A DNA stretch of 32,433 nt from NCBI GenBank assembly GCA_947625385.1, contig CANQOB010000016.1, positions 1 through 32,433 on the forward strand, given 5' to 3'. This stretch comes from an uncultured Clostridia bacterium. GTDB taxonomy: Bacteria > Bacillota > Clostridia > Christensenellales > Borkfalkiaceae. This document shows positions 28,853-32,433 of this stretch, one piece after another. The notes beneath the pieces were generated by a model. That model ran no database searches, was not told where the DNA came from, and saw only the letters and a list, made by a program, of their open reading frames with translations. Position 1 is the stretch's first letter, and each line of letters opens with the position of its first letter. The position numbers and the translations under genes are program-made.

Positions 28853-29749
28853 ATGTCTTACGAAAAACGGGTCTGCGTGCTCAAACAACTCAAAAAGGGA
28901 TTTTCCGCGGACGGCGGCACGCTTTCGGGCGCCGTCTATGCCGAACGGCTCGGCGAGGAGCTGACGGTCACCCCGCGCATTCTCGGGCTGTCGCCCGTGC
29001 GGGAGGGCAGATATGCGCTCGCGATCTGGGCGGACAACACGGTGCACGTGCTGGCGCTGTCCGGGAGCGAACCCGTGCGCGTATCTCCGGGGCCCTCGGT
29101 CAGGGCGGGATTTTCCGCCCTGCTCGTCTTTCTCAAAACGGAGCCCGAGCCCATCGCCTACGGCTGCTGCGGCGCCGCGCCGTCGGGGTACGAAACGCTC
29201 CTTTCCGCCATCCGGGAGAGCGGAGTCAAAAAGAAAAAGGAGACGGAGGAGCCCGTGCGTCCCTTTCGCGAACAGAAACCGTACGATGACGACGCGATTG
29301 CCGGGAACAACTATTATCAACGACCGCCGCATGAAGATGATGAAGTGCCTGCGGTGTGCGGCGGAGACGAAACGGCGCAAGCGGACGGGGCGCAGCCTCC
29401 TGAGGATGATAACGCTGACATCGTCCGTCCGCAGGGAACGCTTACATACTACAACACCGTGCGGAAAGAGCTCCAAACCGCGCTGAACACCCTTCCCCGC
29501 GATACGCGGCTGAACGCGGTATTTCCCTGTTCCGAATGGGTCTGCGCGGAGGGCGCGCTCCTCGGGGTCATCTATAAAGAGGGCGTTCCGCAGTTTCTGT
29601 GCGTGGCGGTGGAGGCGAGCGGCGACCCGCCCGCCGGCATGGAGAAGGCGAGCTTCGTGCCCGCCTCCGCATTTGACGACAAGACGGGCTTTTGGGTCGT
29701 TTTCCAATCCGCCGACAGCGGGGAATACGTCACCGTTTCGGCGAGCTGA
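28853..29749 (+). CDS. Protein of unknown function with a charged linker, 298 residues
   Basis: Start ATG 28853 has GGGAGGAG upstream; an in-frame reading from 28733 would begin inside the preceding terminator. The N-terminal part (1-125) is compact, with KRVCVLKQLKKGFSADGGTLSGAVYAERLG and a hydrophobic beta-like region. A Lys-rich then acidic linker follows (about 125-195), and a second compact region (about 195-298) contains YYNTVRKELQTALNTLP and a central Trp-Val-Cys strand. No signal peptide or membrane helix. I do not recognise a family with confidence. Confidence 0.75.
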   Translation: MSYEKRVCVLKQLKKGFSADGGTLSGAVYAERLGEELTVTPRILGLSPVREGRYALAIWADNTVHVLALSGSEPVRVSPGPSVRAGFSALLVFLKTEPEPIAYGCCGAAPSGYETLLSAIRESGVKKKKETEEPVRPFREQKPYDDDAIAGNNYYQRPPHEDDEVPAVCGGDETAQADGAQPPEDDNADIVRPQGTLTYYNTVRKELQTALNTLPRDTRLNAVFPCSEWVCAEGALLGVIYKEGVPQFLCVAVEASGDPPAGMEKASFVPASAFDDKTGFWVVFQSADSGEYVTVSAS

Positions 29750-29759
29750 CGCTGCCGCA

Positions 29760-29788
29760 TTTTGGGGAGCGCTCCCAAAAAATCTTTT
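29760..29788 (+). terminator. Weak terminator after the 298-residue gene
   Basis: 7-bp stem TTTTGGG with CCCAAAA around GAGCGCT, followed by the A-interrupted AATCTTTT. Confidence 0.4.
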
Positions 29789-29796
29789 GCAAACCG

Positions 29797-29825
29797 TTTA
29801 CTTCGAAGAGGTTTTGTGTTATAAT
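29797..29825 (+). promoter_or_regulatory. pckG promoter
   Basis: TTTACT (29797-29802), 17-bp spacer, TATAAT (29820-29825), then a leader of about 50 nt with AGGAGG. No catabolite-response palindrome was seen. Confidence 0.8.
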
Positions 29826-29880
29826 ATATAAGGGTGGATTTGCGCCCCCGTACTTGCGCAAAATCAGGAGGTAAACATAC

Positions 29881-31647
29881 ATGGCTTTGACCAACAACAA
29901 GAAAGTTCTCGCCTTCGTCAAGGAGAGCGCGGAACTCGCCTGCCCGGACAAGATCGTCTGGATCGACGGGAGCGAAGCACAGCTCGCCGCTCTTCGGGAA
30001 GAGGCGGTCGAAACGGGCGAAATGATTCGCCTCAACCAGGAAAAGCTCCCCGGCTGCTACTATCACCGCACGGCGAAGAACGACGTCGCGCGTGTCGAGG
30101 ACCGCACCTTCATCTGCTGCAAAAACAAGGATGACGCCGGTCCCATCAACTATTGGATGGACCCCGCCGAAGCGTACGCGCTCTGCCGCGAGATCGCCCG
30201 CGGGAAGATGAAGGGGCGTACCATGTACGTGATTCCCTATTCGATGGGCATTGTCGGCTCGCCGTTCTCCAAGATCGGCATCGAGGTCACGGACTCCATC
30301 TACGTCGTTCTGAACATGGCGATCATGACGCGCGTCGGCACCGAATGCTACGACTATCTCGGCGAGGACGGCGACTTCATCAAGGGCTTCCACTGCAAGT
30401 GCGACGTCGACCCCGAGAAGCGCTACATCATGCACTTCCCCGAGGACAACACCATCATCTCCGTCAATTCCGCCTACGGCGGGAACGTCCTTCTCGGCAA
30501 GAAATGCTTTGCGCTCCGCATCGCGTCCTATCTCGGCAAGAACGAGGGCTGGATGGCGGAGCACATGCTCATCCTCGGCGTGACCTATCCCGACGGCAAG
30601 AAGAAATATCTCGCGGCGGCGTTCCCGTCCGCTTGCGGCAAGACCAATCTCGCCATGCTCATCCCCCCCAAACACTATCTCGAAAAGGGATATAAGGTGG
30701 AATGCGTGGGCGACGATATCGCGTGGATCCGTGTCGGCAAGGACGGACGGCTCTGGGCGGTCAACCCCGAGAACGGCTTCTTCGGCGTGGCGCCCGGCAC
30801 CAACGAAAAGAGCAATCCCAACGCCCTTGCGGCGACGAGAAAGGGGACGATCTTCACCAACGTCGCCATCGACCCCGCGGACAATACCGTGTGGTGGGAA
30901 GGGCTCACGAAGCAGGCGCCCGACCGCCTCATCGACTGGCTCGGGGACGACTGGACGCCCGAAAGAGGCGTGAAGGCGGCGCATCCCAATTCGAGATTTA
31001 CGGCGCCCGCCGAAAACTGCCCCTGCCTGTCCGATGCGTTCTACTCCAAGGAGGGCGTCCCGCTCGACGCGATCGTATTCGGCGGCAGAAGGGCGACCAC
31101 GACGCCGCTCGTCTACCAGTCCCGCGATTGGAATCACGGCGTGTTCGTCGGCTCCGTCATGTCGAGCGAGACGACGGCTGCCGCCACGGGCGCGGTCGGC
31201 GTCTTGCGCCACGACCCCATGGCGATGAAGCCGTTTGCCGGCTATCACATGGCGGACTACTTCGGACACTGGATAGAAATGGGCAAAAAGATCGCGCACC
31301 CGCCCAAGATCTTCAACGTCAACTGGTTCCGCCAGGGCGAGAACGGGGAATTCCTGTGGCCCGGCTTCGGGGACAACATGCGCGTCCTCGATTGGATCTT
31401 CCGCCGCTGCGAAGGCACGGTGGACGCCCGCGAGACGGCGATCGGATATGTGCCCTACGCGAAGGACATCGACCTCGAAGGCTGCTCCTGCGACGAGGCG
31501 ACGCTTACAAAGATTCTCGAAGTCGACAAAGCGCGCTGGCGCGCCGAGGCGGACGAGATCGAAGGCTACTATGAGCAGTTCGGCGACAGGCTGCCCGGGG
31601 AGCTGCGCGAAAGCCTCGAAACGCTCAAAAAGAACTGCGAAGCGTAA
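29881..31647 (+). CDS. pckG: Phosphoenolpyruvate carboxykinase, GTP-dependent
   Basis: 588 residues, the usual size of the GTP class. It interconverts oxaloacetate plus GTP with PEP, CO2 and GDP. Diagnostic segments are FPSACGKTN (about 249-257; the GTP-class P-loop) and VGDDIAW (about 277-283), with GGRRATTTPLVYQ and the PEP-site region around RVGTE. In anaerobes it often works in the anaplerotic, PEP-to-oxaloacetate direction; direction here is inference. ATG has AGGAGG at good spacing. It is a single-gene unit with its own promoter and terminator. Confidence 0.97.
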   Translation: MALTNNKKVLAFVKESAELACPDKIVWIDGSEAQLAALREEAVETGEMIRLNQEKLPGCYYHRTAKNDVARVEDRTFICCKNKDDAGPINYWMDPAEAYALCREIARGKMKGRTMYVIPYSMGIVGSPFSKIGIEVTDSIYVVLNMAIMTRVGTECYDYLGEDGDFIKGFHCKCDVDPEKRYIMHFPEDNTIISVNSAYGGNVLLGKKCFALRIASYLGKNEGWMAEHMLILGVTYPDGKKKYLAAAFPSACGKTNLAMLIPPKHYLEKGYKVECVGDDIAWIRVGKDGRLWAVNPENGFFGVAPGTNEKSNPNALAATRKGTIFTNVAIDPADNTVWWEGLTKQAPDRLIDWLGDDWTPERGVKAAHPNSRFTAPAENCPCLSDAFYSKEGVPLDAIVFGGRRATTTPLVYQSRDWNHGVFVGSVMSSETTAAATGAVGVLRHDPMAMKPFAGYHMADYFGHWIEMGKKIAHPPKIFNVNWFRQGENGEFLWPGFGDNMRVLDWIFRRCEGTVDARETAIGYVPYAKDIDLEGCSCDEATLTKILEVDKARWRAEADEIEGYYEQFGDRLPGELRESLETLKKNCEA

Positions 31648-31664
31648 AGAATCCCAAAACAGAA

Positions 31665-31695
31665 GGAGCAGCGGAAATCTCCGCCGCTCCTTTTT
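31665..31695 (+). terminator. pckG terminator
   Basis: An 11-bp stem with one A-C mismatch (31665-31675 with 31680-31690), then TTTTT. Confidence 0.8.
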
Positions 31696-31766
31696 CCATG
31701 CGAAAACATATATTATATATAGTGCACACCCGCGCGACCATATATATGGGTCGGAAGAGCCCGCGG

Positions 31767-31967
31767 TCATTCCCCGTCCATGAAGTCCTTCTCCTTGGGG
31801 GGAGGGGGCGCCGACTTTTTCTTGGCGAAGTACATCGCTCCGCCGAACAGGAGGGCGCCGGCGAGGGGAATTACGACAAAGACGGGCTCGCAGAAGATTC
31901 CCACGGGAACGACGGCGGCGACGCACAGGCAGGCAAGCACACAAAATACGATCTGCAAGGTTTTCAT
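31767..31967 (-). CDS. Small membrane protein with a basic, proline-rich tail
   Basis: 66 residues. Two hydrophobic segments, about 4-24 and 29-48, then a Lys/Pro-rich tail (FAKKKSAPPPPKEKDF) with an acidic end. ATG 31967 is preceded by GGAGG only one base away, too near for a normal ribosome site, and by TACAAT exactly six bases upstream, so a leaderless mRNA is likely. It converges on pckG. Resembles the 69-residue membrane protein in layout but not in sequence. Function unknown. Confidence 0.65.
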   Translation of the reverse strand: MKTLQIVFCVLACLCVAAVVPVGIFCEPVFVVIPLAGALLFGGAMYFAKKKSAPPPPKEKDFMDGE

Positions 31968-31973
31968 GCCTCC

Positions 31974-32002
31974 ATTGTACCACGCCGCATGAAAAAAGGC
32001 AA
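31974..32002 (-). promoter_or_regulatory. Promoter of the 66-residue membrane protein, leaderless
   Basis: Minus-strand TTGCCT (31997-32002), 17-bp spacer, TACAAT (31974-31979), six bases, ATG. Confidence 0.6.
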
Positions 32003-32080
32003 CAAAATCCGCCGCACGGCAAAATGATTTCCCGCGGCAGAGGTATATTTTCCGCTGTCTTGTAGCATAATCGAAAACAA

Positions 32081-32098
32081 AACACAACCGGTTGTGTT
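32081..32098. repeat. Perfect 18-bp palindrome
   Basis: AACACAACCGGTTGTGTT, 57 bases upstream of the first of two tandem promoters. It looks like a dimeric repressor or activator site. No regulator could be assigned. Confidence 0.5.
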
Positions 32099-32154
32099 GG
32101 AAGAAAAAACCGAAAAAAAATACAAAAAATCGTCAAAAAAACGGCGAAAAACAG

Positions 32155-32183
32155 TTGACTTTCCATATTTGATGTGATAGAAT
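32155..32183 (+). promoter_or_regulatory. Outward promoter P1
   Basis: TTGACT (32155-32160), 17-bp spacer, TAGAAT (32178-32183). It points to the right end of the window, about 110 bases before P2. Confidence 0.7.
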
Positions 32184-32263
32184 GTACAAGCTGTCCGAAA
32201 GCGGAACGGCGTCGCGGCGTGAAAATTTTTCGGAAAAAGCCGAAAAAATTTGCGTCAAAACGC

Positions 32264-32293
32264 TTGACAGAGGGAAAGCCGTTATGATATAAT
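32264..32293 (+). promoter_or_regulatory. Outward promoter P2
   Basis: TTGACA (32264-32269), 18-bp spacer, TATAAT (32288-32293), both perfect hexamers. About 140 bases of leader run to the window edge without a start codon plus ribosome site. Tandem strong promoters, and the ATTGAATAAGAAAG-like stretch, recall rRNA operon leaders. The gene-free stretch 31968-32433 otherwise holds the 18-bp palindrome and a hairpin between P1 and P2 (about 32224-32252). Confidence 0.75.
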
Positions 32294-32433
32294 AGGAAAG
32301 CTTTCTCTGCGAAAGAGGCAGCTCGGGCTGTTGTCCGGTCATGAAGATTAAAAATTGAATAAGAAAGAAACGATTTTTTGTAACACTTTTGTAAGCGAGC
32401 AAAAACAGTTTCTGTCAATTTTTTTGAGACAAT

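Noticed and set aside
29572-32418. A 948-codon open frame on the minus strand opposite pckG
   Set aside because: It is the shadow of pckG, low in complexity and rich in Arg/Val, with no ribosome site; pckG matches its family end to end.

Overview
The window looks like the origin-proximal part of a chromosome from a Gram-positive, GC-rich member of Bacillota, most likely class Clostridia. The evidence is the gene set (spmA/spmB, yyaC, parA/parB, jag-yidC-yidD-rnpA-rpmH, dnaN, yaaO-like/holB/ricT/rsmI/metG/tatD), consensus sigma-A promoters with 17-bp spacers, strong AGGAGG ribosome sites and a GTP-type PEP carboxykinase. No family-level assignment is claimed. No tRNA, CRISPR array, insertion sequence or phage gene was seen.

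Layout, left to right. (1) 80-1576: a surface lipoprotein with Cys/His repeats, transcribed from a promoter with an eight-base homopolymer in its spacer. (2) 1995-5289: operon metG-tatD-radical SAM, leftward. (3) 5488-6551: spmA-spmB, rightward. (4) 6761-14212: a leftward block greA-lysS-decarboxylase-holB-ricT, then ferredoxin, rsmI and an O-antigen-ligase-like membrane protein. Much of this block and region 2 matches the yaaO-holB-yaaT-yabC-metS-yabD order of Bacillus. (5) 14410-16931: small unknown proteins, a YjjG-type nucleotidase operon behind a DnaA-box palindrome, a MarR regulator and a small Xre regulator. (6) 17022-20789: ftsH-parA-parB, leftward, with two parS sites upstream. (7) 21160-22733: cvpA, yyaC and a 76-residue unknown protein. 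(8) 22781-27199: dnaN, then rpmH-rnpA-yidD-yidC-jag, leftward. (9) 27200-27600: the probable oriC. (10) 27601-31647: rsmG, a SLOG-fold protein, an unknown protein and pckG, rightward. (11) 31767-32433: a small membrane protein and strong tandem promoters pointing out of the window.

Most genes left of about 27.4 kb read leftward and most to its right read rightward, which fits replication starting there. The 27.2-27.6 kb gap holds many DnaA-box-like 9-mers and a candidate DnaA-trio. The dnaA gene itself is not in the window, and dnaN sits directly upstream of rpmH, which is unusual. ParA, ParB and parS are 6-10 kb from this origin, as expected for chromosome segregation.

The observations most worth following are: a set of genes whose -10 box lies exactly 6 nt before the start codon, implying leaderless mRNAs; a DnaA-box palindrome in the leader of a nucleotidase operon; a candidate phase-variable lipoprotein promoter; a short motif around CGGACATGGGTGCC repeated in different reading frames; a candidate small RNA whose hairpin is better formed on the strand opposite the gene it overlaps; and unusual insertions or tails in YidC and Jag.
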